From assembly GCA_050263095.1 (NCBI GenBank), contig JBLNEW010000019.1:1-64000 (forward strand): a stretch of 64,000 nucleotides of DNA, in the 5' to 3' direction. The translations under genes were made by a program, and so were the position numbers. The stretch comes from FEB-35 sp050263095. GTDB taxonomy: Bacteria > Desulfobacterota > Deferrimicrobia > Deferrimicrobiales > Deferrimicrobiaceae. Below, one piece after another: positions 49,438 through 58,445 of this stretch. A model generated the notes under the pieces. It was given only the letters and a program-made list of their open reading frames with translations, searched no databases and was not told the origin of the DNA. How positions within the stretch are numbered: position 1 is the stretch's first letter; each line of letters starts with the position of its first letter.

Positions 49438-52400
49438 CCGCCTTTTCCCGGCGCGCCCGGAGCCGCTTCTGCCTCTTCCGGTGCCAGAACTTGAGCTTCC
49501 TCCAGAAGCGGTCCTCCTTACGTTCGAACCGCTCCCGCCACGACCGGATGAAGGCGAGGTTCCCAAGGTCGTCGAAGAGCGAGTACGCAACGGGCGTGAC
49601 GATCAGGGTCAGCAGCAGCGAAAGCGCCTGGCCGCCGATGATGACCTTGGCGAGAGACGCCCGGGACGCCGCCCCCGGGCCCTTGCCCAGCGCGATGGGG
49701 ATCATCGCGGCGATGAGCGTGACGGTGGTCATGAGGATCGGCCGAAACCGCGCGGCGTTCGCCTCCAGGATCGCGGCATTGCGCTCAAGCCCCCGTCCCC
49801 GCAGCGTGTTGGTGTAGTCGACCTGCAGGATCCCGTTTTTCTTCACGATGCCGAAGAGCAGGAACAGCCCGAGGATGCTGTAGATGTTCAGCGTCTCCCC
49901 GAGCAGCACGAGTGAAAGCAGGGCGAACGGGATCGAGATCGGAAGGGCGAGCATGATCGATACGGGGTGCAGGAAGCTCTCGAACTGGGCGGCCAGCACC
50001 ATGTACATGAACACCACGGAGAGCAGCAGGGCGACCAGGAAGTTCACCAGCGTCTCCTGCATCGTCTTGGCGCGACCGAAGAACTCGATCCTGTAGTCCG
50101 GCGGCAGCTCCATGCGGTCCACGATCTTGCGGACGTGATCCGTCGCCGCCCCCAGCGCCAGTCCGTCAAGGTTGGAGGTGATCGTGACCTGCCGCTGGCG
50201 GGTCGCCCGGTCGATCTGGGCCGGCCCGAGCTCCGGCGACAACCCTGCGACGTCTCGGATGCGGACCTTGCCGAGCCTCGAGGAGGGGACGGGCAGGTTG
50301 GACACCTCGGGGATGGAGCTGCGGTAAGGCAGGTCCGCGCGCAGCCACACGTCGTACTGGTCGGCCCCCTCGCGGTATTTCGTGACCTTCTCTCCGCCGA
50401 CGAAGACGTTCAGGGACGAGGCGACGTTCTGGACCTGCACGCCGAGGTCGGACGCCTTCTTCCTGTCGACGGTGACCCGGACCTCCGGCTTCCGGTTGGA
50501 AAGGGAGGTGTCCACGTCCACGAATCCCTTGATCTTCCGCATTTCGTCCGTGATCCGCCCGCTGTACGATTCGAGCTTCTCGAGGTCCGGGCCGCGCAGG
50601 ACGAAGCTGACCGGGGTCTGCCGGATCCCGCCGCCGCGCCCGATTGCGGATATGTTCTGGACGGAGACGCGCAGGGACGGGTACCTGGCCATCACCTTCC
50701 GCACGTCCTTCATGATGTCGAACTGGGAATAGTCCCGTTCCTCCAGGTCCGCGGTGCGGACATAGATCGTCCCCTGCGTGACGTCCCCCTCGGCCACGTC
50801 GCCGATCTGGGCGAGCAGGTGCTTCACCCCGCGGACCCGCATGACGTCGGCCTCCACCTCCGCGAAGACCTTGTCCGTCGTCTCCAGCGAATAGCCTTCC
50901 GGCGTCTGGATGAAAATCTCGAACTCGCTCTGGTCGTCGAAGGGGAGGAAGTCCTTTGCCACCAATCCCCCCAGCGGAATCATGGAAAGGATGACGGCGC
51001 CCGTGACGGCGGCGACGACCCACCGGTGCGCCAGCGCCCTTCGCAGCAGAGCGAGGTAGCCGGTCGAGACGGCCCGGTAGAACCGGTTTTCCTTGGAGGA
51101 TGCGGTCCCGGCCGCTCCCGCGCGCTTCACCTTCAGGAAACGGGAGGAGAGCATCGGCGTCAGCGTGAACGAGATGAACCAGGAAAACAGGATGGCGAAC
51201 GCCACCGTGATGCCGTAGGAGTGGAAAAACCTTCCCACGGTCCCGGACATGAAAGCCACGGGGAGAAAGATGACGACCAGGGAGAGCGTGGTCGCCGACA
51301 CGGCGAGGCCGATCTCGGCGGTGGCCTCTACGGCGGCCTTGCGGGGGGGAGATCCCTCCTCCTCCACGTGGCGGAATATGTTTTCCAGCACGACGATCGC
51401 GTCGTCGATGACTATCCCCACGGCAAGCGTGAGCGCCAGGAACGTGATGTTGTTCAGCGTGAAGCCCAGGACGCGCATCACCGTGAAGGTGCCGATGATC
51501 GAGGCGGGTATCGCCACTGCTGCGATCAGCGTGGAGCGCCAGTTTCCCATGAAAAAGAGCACGACCAGGGATGTCAGGACGGCGCCGAGGATAAGGTGCG
51601 TCCTGACCTCGCGGATCGATCGCAGGATGAAGGTCGACTGGTCCCTTATCGGGTTTATCTTTATGTCGGCCGGCAGCGTCTTCTGGATCTGCGCGATCCG
51701 CTCTTTCACCTTGCTGATGACGTCGATGGTGTTCGTCCCCGACTGCTTCTGGACCACGAGGTTGACGGAGGGTTTCCCGTCGAAACGGGCCAGGGAGCGT
51801 GGCTCCTCCTGCCCGTTCTCGACCCACCCGATGTCGCGGATCATGACGGGGCGGCCGTTCAGGTTGGCGACGATCAGGCCCTGGAAATCCTCAACCGTCG
51901 GCATGCGGCCCATCGTCCTCAGCACGAGCTCCCTCGTCCCGGTGTCGACGCGCCCTCCGGGGATCTCCAGGTTCTGCGCCTGGAGCGCCGCACGCACCTG
52001 CGGGACCGTGAGGCCGAATCCCTCCATGCGGGAGGGATTCAGGTACACGTTGACCGCCCGCTTCCTTCCCCCCACGATGAGGACGGCGCCGACGCCGTTT
52101 ACGGTCTCCAGGTTCTGCTTGATCTGGTCGTCCGCGATCTTGGTGATTTCCCGCAGGTCCCTGTTCCCCGAGACGGCGACCGTCATGACCGGGGCGGCGT
52201 CTATGTCGAACTTGACGATGACCGGGGGGTCGGTCCCGTCGGGGAGGTTCTTTATGATCGTGGAAACGCGGTCGCGCACGTCCTGGGCGGCCTCCTCGCC
52301 GTTCCGCTCCAGGAGGAATCGGATAACGACCTGGGAGACCCCCTCCCTGGAAGTCGAACGCAGCTCGTCGATCCCCGAGACGGTGTTGACCGCCTCCTCG

Positions 52401-52600
52401 ATCGGCTTCGTGACGGTGGTCTCGATCTCCTCGGGGCTGGAGCCCTGGAGCGTAGTGGTGACCGTGACGATCGGAAGGTCTATGTTCGGGAAGAGGTCCA
52501 CTCCCAGCCCGTAGTACGAGGCGAATCCCACCACCACCAGGACCCCGACGAGCATGGTGGCGAAAACGGGGCGGCGGACGCAGATTTCCGAGATCTTCAT
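49430..52600 (-). CDS. HAE1/AcrB-type RND efflux pump (second system)
   Basis: A 1056-residue RND transporter, last gene of the TetR-TolC-adaptor-pump operon. Seen: VRRPVFATMLVGVLVVVG, IDELRSTSREGVSQ, TM4 relay GIVIDDAIVVLEN, VIFLPVAFMSG, and in the second half FLVALLLSVVFMYMVLAAQFES and FGIVKKNGILQVDYTN, ending with a strongly basic tail (about residues 1010-1056) that is not typical. ATG 52600 overlaps the adaptor stop as ATGA. Substrates unknown; drug or solvent efflux is the usual role. Confidence 0.94.
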   Translation of the reverse strand: MKISEICVRRPVFATMLVGVLVVVGFASYYGLGVDLFPNIDLPIVTVTTTLQGSSPEEIETTVTKPIEEAVNTVSGIDELRSTSREGVSQVVIRFLLERNGEEAAQDVRDRVSTIIKNLPDGTDPPVIVKFDIDAAPVMTVAVSGNRDLREITKIADDQIKQNLETVNGVGAVLIVGGRKRAVNVYLNPSRMEGFGLTVPQVRAALQAQNLEIPGGRVDTGTRELVLRTMGRMPTVEDFQGLIVANLNGRPVMIRDIGWVENGQEEPRSLARFDGKPSVNLVVQKQSGTNTIDVISKVKERIAQIQKTLPADIKINPIRDQSTFILRSIREVRTHLILGAVLTSLVVLFFMGNWRSTLIAAVAIPASIIGTFTVMRVLGFTLNNITFLALTLAVGIVIDDAIVVLENIFRHVEEEGSPPRKAAVEATAEIGLAVSATTLSLVVIFLPVAFMSGTVGRFFHSYGITVAFAILFSWFISFTLTPMLSSRFLKVKRAGAAGTASSKENRFYRAVSTGYLALLRRALAHRWVVAAVTGAVILSMIPLGGLVAKDFLPFDDQSEFEIFIQTPEGYSLETTDKVFAEVEADVMRVRGVKHLLAQIGDVAEGDVTQGTIYVRTADLEERDYSQFDIMKDVRKVMARYPSLRVSVQNISAIGRGGGIRQTPVSFVLRGPDLEKLESYSGRITDEMRKIKGFVDVDTSLSNRKPEVRVTVDRKKASDLGVQVQNVASSLNVFVGGEKVTKYREGADQYDVWLRADLPYRSSIPEVSNLPVPSSRLGKVRIRDVAGLSPELGPAQIDRATRQRQVTITSNLDGLALGAATDHVRKIVDRMELPPDYRIEFFGRAKTMQETLVNFLVALLLSVVFMYMVLAAQFESFLHPVSIMLALPISIPFALLSLVLLGETLNIYSILGLFLLFGIVKKNGILQVDYTNTLRGRGLERNAAILEANAARFRPILMTTVTLIAAMIPIALGKGPGAASRASLAKVIIGGQALSLLLTLIVTPVAYSLFDDLGNLAFIRSWRERFERKEDRFWRKLKFWHRKRQKRLRARREKAVT

Positions 52601-53832
52601 TTCGCCTGTTCCGCGGAGAGCTTGATCCGGGATCCGTCGACGAGCTTCCCGGTGTTCGACAGAGCGATCCTGTCACCCGGGGAGATCCCTTCTGTCACCT
52701 CCACGCGCTCCCCGAGGTCCTCCCCGAGCTTGACCTTGCGCTCGCTTGCGGTGTCCCCGGAGATGACGAACACCTTCTCGATGCCTGCGAAGGTGACCAC
52801 GGCCTGCTTCGGGACCGTAACGGCGTTCCGGTCCACGCGCACCAGGATGGCGCCCTTCCCGAAGAAGCCGGATTTGAGCTCCCGGGAGGAGTTCGGGAAG
52901 ACCGCCTCCACCTGGATGGCCCGGTTGGCGACGTTGGAAGAAGGGGAGATCCGCTTGAGCGTCCCGCGGTAGACCTTCCCGGGGCGCCCGTCGACCGCGA
53001 GCTCGACGGCGAGGCCGGGCGCAAGCGCCGCGGCGTAGAACTCGGGGACCTCGCCCAGCATCCGGATCGGCCGGTCGTTCACGAGGCGGAAGATCGGCGT
53101 CCCGAGCTTCAGATATTCCCCGGCCGAGACGAGGCGGGCCTCCACCGACCCGTCGATGGGGGACCGGACCTGCGTGTCGGACAGTTTTTTCTGGGCGAGC
53201 GACAGCTGGGCGCGCTTGCTGCGAAGGGTAGCCAGGAGGTTGTTCGCCTCCTCCCTCGCGGCGCGGACATTGGCTTCCGCCACCAGGTAGCGCGCTTCGG
53301 CGTCGTCCGCTTCCTTGCGGGCGATGAGGTTCTTCTCGAAAAGCCCCTTGCGCCGCTCGAGGTCGGTGCGGGCGTTGTTGTACTCGGCGATCGCCTTGCG
53401 GACGAGCGAGGTGCCGTCTATGTCCGCCGTTTCGGCCTCCGGCGCGATCCCGAGCTTCGCGGAGATCTGCGCGGTTTCCGCAGCCGCCTGCTCCCTGCGG
53501 AACCTGAACTCCTCCGGGGCCATCGCCAGGAGTATCTGCCCTTTGCGCACCGGATCGCCCAGGTCGGCGTAAAGCTTCTCTATGGTGCCCTCCACCTCGG
53601 AGGAAAGGGTGACCTGCTCGATCCCGGCCAGCGAGCCGACGAATTCGACCTTCCTGGAAATCGCGGCGCGTTGCGCCTCTCCGACGCGCACGGATATCTC
53701 TTCGGCGGGCTTCCCGCTTCCCTTCGCCGGGGAGGGGGTCGACCCCGAGGGCTTCCCGCTGCATCCGGACGCGAAGAGGACGGCGGCGATAAGGAGAATT
53801 GTCGACGAAGTTCGGTGCTGTGATCTATGCAT
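52597..53832 (-). CDS. RND efflux periplasmic adaptor (second system)
   Basis: A 411-residue membrane-fusion protein: lipoprotein-type signal (VLFASGCSG, Cys about 24), lipoyl half SSEVEGTIEKLYADLGDPVRKGQ, coiled-coil hairpin (about 110-215), second lipoyl half VRSPIDGSVEARLVSAGEYL, barrel domain with FYAAALAPGLAVELAVDGRPG, and membrane-proximal domain VVTFAGIEKVFVISG. It bridges the pump to the TolC-family channel encoded upstream. The start ATG 53832 lies 34 bases after the tolC-like stop. Confidence 0.93.
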   Translation of the reverse strand: MHRSQHRTSSTILLIAAVLFASGCSGKPSGSTPSPAKGSGKPAEEISVRVGEAQRAAISRKVEFVGSLAGIEQVTLSSEVEGTIEKLYADLGDPVRKGQILLAMAPEEFRFRREQAAAETAQISAKLGIAPEAETADIDGTSLVRKAIAEYNNARTDLERRKGLFEKNLIARKEADDAEARYLVAEANVRAAREEANNLLATLRSKRAQLSLAQKKLSDTQVRSPIDGSVEARLVSAGEYLKLGTPIFRLVNDRPIRMLGEVPEFYAAALAPGLAVELAVDGRPGKVYRGTLKRISPSSNVANRAIQVEAVFPNSSRELKSGFFGKGAILVRVDRNAVTVPKQAVVTFAGIEKVFVISGDTASERKVKLGEDLGERVEVTEGISPGDRIALSNTGKLVDGSRIKLSAEQAK

Positions 53833-53866
53833 GGCGGTTGCGTTTCCTTTTCCTTTCGAATGTGGT

Positions 53867-55171
53867 CTATCGTCCGATCGCTCGCAGCAGCGAAGCGATC
53901 GAAACGCTGTAATCGTAGAGGGCCCCGATCAGGCCGGTGTTCGAGCTGGTCATCTGCACCTGTGCGTCGATCATCTCGATGATGTCTCCGGCCCCCACTT
54001 CATACCGCCCTGTGGCCAGCCGCAGGTTCTCGTCCGAGGCGTCTTTTTCCTTGCGGCGCGCTTCGGTCTGTTCCAAGGCCGCCCGGACGGAGAGCGCCGC
54101 CTGTTCTATCTGGAGGCGGACCAGCCTTCGGAAATCGGTCACCGCGTACCGCGCAGAGTCGAGATTCGCCCGCGCCTCCGCAACCTGCTGCCTGGTCAGG
54201 AACCCCGAGAAAACGGGGACCGAAAGCTCGACCGTGACCGTGTAGTTCTCCTCGAGCGGGAAATCCTCCGCTGCGTACCCGTATCCTCCGTTGCCCGTGA
54301 GGATCGGATAGTATCCGGCCCTGGCAGCCCGCAAGGCCATTTCCGCCGCCCGCTCCTGCTCAATCAGCGATTTGAGATCCGGCCGGCCGGCTTCCGCCTC
54401 CCGGACCCACTCCTCCAGCGTGCCCGGCAGGAATTCCGCGGCCGGCGTTTCCTTCAGCTCGAAGTCCCTTGGGCCGTCGACTCCCATCCGGTTGAGAAGG
54501 GTGATGCGCGCGACCCGGAGATCGTTTTCCGCGGCGGTGAGCTGAGCGCGGGCCTGGAACAGGTTGGACTCCGCCCGGGCGACGTCGATCCGCGCCCGGA
54601 TCCCGGCGTCGTAGAACGCCCGGGCCTGTCGAAGCAGGGATTCCCGCTGCCGCGCGGTCTCCTGGTTGACGGAAAGTAACCGCTGGGCGCGCAGGGTGTT
54701 GTAATAGGCGACCTTCGCGGCGAATGCGACGTCCTCGCGGACGGACTTTCCGGTTTCCTTCGCCGACGACAGGAGGGCGTCCGACCTGTCCACCGCGGCC
54801 CCCGTCCGGCCGAAATCGGTCAGCAGCTGGGAAAGGTTACCCTGTACGAACCTCGAGGAGGTCGAAAGGCTCTGCCGGGTGCTTGTGGATAACTGGCGGG
54901 ACTTGGCATACCCGGCCGAGATGCCGATCTGCGGGTAGTAGGTGGATTCCGCCTGTCCTTTACGCGCCGCCGCCGCGTGCGTGTCGGCATCGGCCTGGCT
55001 CACCTGGGGGTGGCGTTCGAGGGCGATCCGCACGACCTGGTCGAGGTCCCACGTCACGTTGTCTCCGGCCGCGTTAGCCGCTCCGTGCGCGGGGCCTGCC
55101 TGGACCGGCGATCTTCCCGCAGCCAGCAGCAGGATCGCCGCCGCAGCCGCGATCCGAAGATGGGGGTTCAT
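53867..55171 (-). CDS. TolC-family outer-membrane efflux channel
   Basis: A 434-residue protein with signal peptide (about 1-25) and two OEP repeats: LDQVVRIALERHPQVSQADADTHAA, YPQIGISAGY, VAYYNTLRAQRLLSVN and ARIDVARAESNLFQARAQL in the first; AARAGYYPILTGNGGYGY, VSVPVFSGFLTRQQVAEARANL and AALSVRAALEQTEA in the second. It forms a trimeric channel for the adaptor and pump genes downstream. ATG 55171 overlaps the tetR stop as ATGA. Confidence 0.93.
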   Translation of the reverse strand: MNPHLRIAAAAAILLLAAGRSPVQAGPAHGAANAAGDNVTWDLDQVVRIALERHPQVSQADADTHAAAARKGQAESTYYPQIGISAGYAKSRQLSTSTRQSLSTSSRFVQGNLSQLLTDFGRTGAAVDRSDALLSSAKETGKSVREDVAFAAKVAYYNTLRAQRLLSVNQETARQRESLLRQARAFYDAGIRARIDVARAESNLFQARAQLTAAENDLRVARITLLNRMGVDGPRDFELKETPAAEFLPGTLEEWVREAEAGRPDLKSLIEQERAAEMALRAARAGYYPILTGNGGYGYAAEDFPLEENYTVTVELSVPVFSGFLTRQQVAEARANLDSARYAVTDFRRLVRLQIEQAALSVRAALEQTEARRKEKDASDENLRLATGRYEVGAGDIIEMIDAQVQMTSSNTGLIGALYDYSVSIASLLRAIGR

Positions 55172-55800
55172 GGTCGTGCACCTCCTTGCTTTCTCTCGAC
55201 CGTCCCCGGGAGGGGGGCGAGCGATTTCAGGCAGAATTCGATCAGCATCGTCGTAAGCTGCGGAAGGGGGACGTCGATTATCCCCAGCACCTTGTGGCGC
55301 GTGGTCCCGTAGAGGATCCCGCGCAGCATCTCCGCGGTATCGCGCGCGGGAAATCGCAGGACCAGAGTGCCGTCACGCTCACCCCGGGCGAAAATCCCGG
55401 CAAGCAAAGCCGTCAGGCGGGGGAACTTCTTCCTGCGGACCGCAGTGGAGCCGGACTTCTCCCTGGAGATGTCCTCCGGGAAGTCCCGAAGGATGATCAG
55501 GTACTGTGGGGCGTGCGAGGCGAGGTACTCGAAGTGGAAGGCGATGTAGTCGCGAAGCGTATCGGCCCCCGATTTTCCCTCCCGGATAAGCCGTTCGGCT
55601 CCGGACAGGTACCCGTCCGCCGTCTCGTCGAAGATTGTCAGGAAAATTCCGTCCTTGCTGCCGAAATGGTGGTAGAGGGTGCCTTCGGCGACCCCCGCTT
55701 CCCGGGCGATCTCGGAGGTCGGGGTGTTTGCGTACCCCTTTTCGGCGAACAGGCGGGACGCCGCCGCCAGGATGGCGGCGCGCTTGCGCGTTTCCCCCAT
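55168..55800 (-). CDS. TetR/AcrR-family repressor of the efflux operon
   Basis: A 210-residue regulator. N-terminal TetR helix-turn-helix: RAAILAAASRLFAEKGYANTPTSEIAREAGVAEGTLYHHFGSKDG (residues about 7-51, the GTLYHHF recognition region being canonical). The C-terminal ligand domain is variable. It is the first gene of the operon and probably represses its own promoter through the palindrome at 55822-55841. ATG 55800 has AAGGAAGG four bases upstream. Confidence 0.93.
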   Translation of the reverse strand: MGETRKRAAILAAASRLFAEKGYANTPTSEIAREAGVAEGTLYHHFGSKDGIFLTIFDETADGYLSGAERLIREGKSGADTLRDYIAFHFEYLASHAPQYLIILRDFPEDISREKSGSTAVRRKKFPRLTALLAGIFARGERDGTLVLRFPARDTAEMLRGILYGTTRHKVLGIIDVPLPQLTTMLIEFCLKSLAPLPGTVERKQGGARP

Positions 55801-55821
55801 GGGTCCTTCCTTTTCCCGATG

Positions 55822-55841
55822 CCGAGTGAGTGCTCAGTCGG
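55822..55841. promoter_or_regulatory. Interrupted palindrome, probable TetR operator
   Basis: CCGAGTGAGTGCTCAGTCGG reads as CCGA-n-TGAG-nn-CTCA-n-TCGG, symmetric at 16 of 20 positions. It lies just downstream of the -10 box of the tetR promoter, around the expected transcript start, where a bound repressor would block transcription. Autoregulation is inferred. Confidence 0.65.
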
Positions 55842-55848
55842 TCCGGGA

Positions 55849-55877
55849 ATTATAGGAACGACTTGCCCGTGTGTCAA
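55849..55877 (-). promoter_or_regulatory. Consensus sigma-70 promoter of the TetR-RND operon
   Basis: On the minus strand, TTGACA (55877-55872) and TATAAT (55854-55849) are perfect consensus hexamers separated by exactly 17 bases. This is an unusually strong promoter, 49-77 bases upstream of the tetR ATG, consistent with tight repression under normal conditions. Confidence 0.8.
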
Positions 55878-55914
55878 GCGGGAGGGGGAAGTTCCTGCGG
55901 ATGCGGCCGGGGAA

Positions 55915-56397
55915 TCAGGTGGTGCCGGACAGGATCGCCTCCCGCTCGCATACCCTGGGTTGCTCTGCCGCCAGGAAGTCGCTCACACGCATCCGCACGA
56001 TGTCGCGGTGGGTGCCGGCGGTGAACGCGATCTCCTCGTTCTCCGTCAGTTCGTGCGACACCAGGACCGGCACCCCGTACAGCGATCCGAAGATCGGCAT
56101 CGCCCCGAGGTCGCAATCCACGAAAAGCGGCGAGAATTCGGCCTCGCTGGACAGTCGCGCCTTTTTTGCGCCCAGGCATTTCTGGAGGCGCCCGAGGTCG
56201 ACGCGCTGCGTCGCCGGGACGACCGCCATCCAGATCTTCCCGTCGACGTTCACCATGACCGACTTGGCGAAGGCGCGGCCCGGCACGTGGGCGGCCTGCG
56301 CGGACTGCTGGGCGGTGAACGCCTCCGGATGCGTCGTCGCCTTGAAGGGGATCTTGCGCTCCTCGAGGTGCCGGGCCAGCTTTTCCGGGATGCTCAT
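55915..56397 (-). CDS. YbaK/EbsC-family aminoacyl-tRNA deacylase
   Basis: A 160-residue YbaK/ProX-type editing protein: YPxHPE-like ATTHPEAFTAQQSAQAAHVPGRAFAKSVMVN (Lys of the FAKS/VK motif), AVVPATQRVDLGRL, and GAMPIFGSLYGVPVLVS. It hydrolyses mischarged tRNAs or similar esters. ATG 56397 has GGAGG upstream. It lies 16 bases downstream of the GYD remnant on the same strand. Confidence 0.88.
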   Translation of the reverse strand: MSIPEKLARHLEERKIPFKATTHPEAFTAQQSAQAAHVPGRAFAKSVMVNVDGKIWMAVVPATQRVDLGRLQKCLGAKKARLSSEAEFSPLFVDCDLGAMPIFGSLYGVPVLVSHELTENEEIAFTAGTHRDIVRMRVSDFLAAEQPRVCEREAILSGTT

Positions 56398-56413
56398 GGG
56401 GTTCCTCCCTCCG

Positions 56414-56581
56414 CTATTTCGCGGCTTCCTTCGCCAGTTGGACGAAACGGTCCCAGGGGGTTGCGACCCACGTCTCCGTCACGCCGTGCCCGAACGATCG
56501 GACCAGCAGCGCGACCTTGGTGGCGGCATCCCCGTCGGGGGCCTCGAAAATGTCGCCATGTTCGTTCTCCTCCTCTGTCAA
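56414..56581 (-). pseudogene. GYD-domain gene remnant
   Basis: An open frame of 55 codons ends with a recognisable GYD-domain C-terminal half: GDIFEAPDGDAATKVALLVRSFG, then TETWVATPWDRFVQLAKE. Normal GYD proteins are 90-110 residues; the N-terminal half is missing and the frame has no ATG (a TTG at 56581 only). A strong ribosome site and ATG (AGGAGGAG, then ATGGCGACATTT) occur inside, but in another frame; ATGGCGACATTT could be the original start (Met-Ala-Thr-Phe) joined to GCGACATTTTC of the domain by deletion between short repeats. The remnant is about 116 bases from the EmrB-like gene. Confidence 0.5.
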
Positions 56582-56697
56582 AGTGGACGTTCGCCGCGAA
56601 AGTTGCCTGAAGGCGGGTTCGGCGCAGGGAGTGAACGGACGACGGGTCGATCGTCGTTCCAGTATATCGAAAATATCCTCCGGCAAACAGGACGGCT

Positions 56698-58275
56698 TTA
56701 AGGAGGCTGGTTCTCCTGGTGGGCGGGCCGCCGCAGGAGAAGAACGAGCGGAAGGACGCACGCCATGAGGACCGAAAGCACAAGGAAAGTGTCGTTGAAT
56801 CCCATGGCCGTCGCCTGGCGGACCGCCTGGGCGTAGATCGTCTTGAGCGTTGCCGGCTCGGCGGCCACCTCGGGGACCCCGCGCCCCATGAGGATGGATT
56901 TTCCCCCCTCGACCGCCGCCGTGAACGTCCTGTCGTAGCCGGTGAGGTGCTCCGCGAGATGGCTCTGGTGGACCTGTGCGCGCCGGACGAACATGGTCGT
57001 TATGAACGCCACGCCGAAGGACCCCCCGAGATTTCGCAGAAGGTTGTAAATGGAGGTGGCGTTGCCCATCTGCGGCCTGGGGATCGAAGAGAGCGTCAGC
57101 GTGGTCAGGGGGATGAACATGAATCCCATGCCGATTCCAAGGTAAATTCTCGGCCACATGAGCGAGGAGAAGTCGGCGCCGAGGCTGAAGCGGGACATCG
57201 CCCACGTGGAAAAGGCGCAGACGGCGATGCCGAACGTCAGCAGGTATTTGGGATTGTGCCTGACGATGAGCTTTCCCACGACCGGCATCACGAACAACGT
57301 GGCTACCCCGCCCGGCGAGAGCACGAGCCCGGCAAGCGTGGCCGTGTACCCCAGAAGGATCTGCGCGTAAAGGGGGAGCAGCACGATGCTGCCGAACAGG
57401 TTGAAGAAGGCTATGAACATCACGACGTTCCCGGTGGAAAACGTCACGTTCCGGAACGCGCGCAGATCGACTATCGGGTGCTCCGCGATGTACAGCTCGA
57501 CGATGACGAAGAGGGCCAGCGCGAGCGCCGCAACCGCCGTCAGCGCGAGGATGAAGTCCGACTGGAACCAGTCTTCCCTCTGCCCCTTGTCCAGGACGAT
57601 CTGGAGGGCCCCGATCCCCACGGTAAGAAGCGCGATCCCCCACGTGTCCACCTTCACCTTTTCGGTCCGCTTCAGGTAGTGCGGATCGTGGATGAAGAGC
57701 GTCACCATGAGCACCGCCAGCAGTCCTATCGGGATGTTGACGTAGAAGATCCATCTCCACGACATCGTATCGGTGATGTACCCGCCCATGACCGGGCCCA
57801 CGATGGGGCCGAACATGATACCGATGCCGAAGATCGCCATGGCTATCCCGTGTTCCTTGGGCGGAAACGACTCGAGGAGGATCGCCTGCGAGAGCGGCTG
57901 GAGCGCCCCCCCGCCGATCCCCTGCAGCACGCGGAAGAAGACGAGCATGCCGAGGCTCGTCGAGGAGCCGCACAGGAACGATGCGGCGGTGAACAGGAAG
58001 ATGGAGAAAAGGAGGTACCGCTTCCGGCCGAAGGTGCGGGCGAACCATCCCGTCATGGGGATGACGATGGCGTTGGAGACGAGGTAGGAGGTCAGGACCC
58101 AGCCCGCCTCGTCGATCCCCGCCGAGAGCGAACCGCGGATGTGGTCGAGGGATACGTTCGCGACGCTGGTGTCGATGATCTCGATGAGAGTGGGGAGCAT
58201 CACGGTGACGGCGACGATCCACTTGCTCTCCCGCATCGCGCCGACCGCGTTGCCGAGCCTGTCGCCTCCGTTCAT
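56698..58275 (-). CDS. emrB: DHA2-family drug efflux MFS transporter, EmrB/QacA type
   Basis: A 525-residue protein with 14 predicted transmembrane helices. Early motif LPTLIEIIDTSVANVSLDHI (motif D1 of DHA2), GWFARTFGRKRYLL (motif A, loop 2-3), LQGIGGGALQPLSQAIL, and GPIVGPVMGGYITDTMSWRWIFYVN (motif C). It exports drugs with the EmrA-type adaptor encoded upstream. The start ATG 58275 has no Shine-Dalgarno; a 163-bp inverted-repeat element occupies almost the whole gap to emrA, which is probably an insertion that displaced the native leader. Confidence 0.92.
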   Translation of the reverse strand: MNGGDRLGNAVGAMRESKWIVAVTVMLPTLIEIIDTSVANVSLDHIRGSLSAGIDEAGWVLTSYLVSNAIVIPMTGWFARTFGRKRYLLFSIFLFTAASFLCGSSTSLGMLVFFRVLQGIGGGALQPLSQAILLESFPPKEHGIAMAIFGIGIMFGPIVGPVMGGYITDTMSWRWIFYVNIPIGLLAVLMVTLFIHDPHYLKRTEKVKVDTWGIALLTVGIGALQIVLDKGQREDWFQSDFILALTAVAALALALFVIVELYIAEHPIVDLRAFRNVTFSTGNVVMFIAFFNLFGSIVLLPLYAQILLGYTATLAGLVLSPGGVATLFVMPVVGKLIVRHNPKYLLTFGIAVCAFSTWAMSRFSLGADFSSLMWPRIYLGIGMGFMFIPLTTLTLSSIPRPQMGNATSIYNLLRNLGGSFGVAFITTMFVRRAQVHQSHLAEHLTGYDRTFTAAVEGGKSILMGRGVPEVAAEPATLKTIYAQAVRQATAMGFNDTFLVLSVLMACVLPLVLLLRRPAHQENQPP

Positions 58276-58280
58276 CTGCT

Positions 58281-58443
58281 AGTGCCCCGTCTCGCAAATA
58301 ACCTGGCATTCGAACGCCGCTGCATCCGCGCCAGCATCGTTGCACTCCCTCACCGTACTCTCCAAGTACGCCTTGGTCGCGCGCCTTGCCGGTGCGGCGC
58401 ATCGGCGTTCTCGGTGCTCAGCCAATTTGCGAGACGGGACACT
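58281..58443. repeat. 163-bp inverted-repeat (MITE/REPIN-like) element between emrA and emrB
   Basis: Ends are 19-base inverted repeats with one mismatch: AGTGCCCCGTCTCGCAAAT at 58281-58299 and the complement of AGTGTCCCGTCTCGCAAAT at 58425-58443. The interior is itself a long imperfect palindrome whose tip is GTACT-CTCCA-AGTAC. No ORF is present. The element fills 58276-58445 between the emrB start and the emrA stop almost exactly. In RNA it would form a long hairpin in the emrAB transcript. Confidence 0.75.
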
Positions 58444-58445
58444 GG

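Noticed and set aside
49967..52972. Very long plus-strand open frame (1001 codons) opposite the second RND pump
   Set aside because: It lies antisense to a clear AcrB-type gene; its product is Arg/Asp/Gly-rich, low in hydrophobic residues and has no domain. It is a GC-bias shadow.
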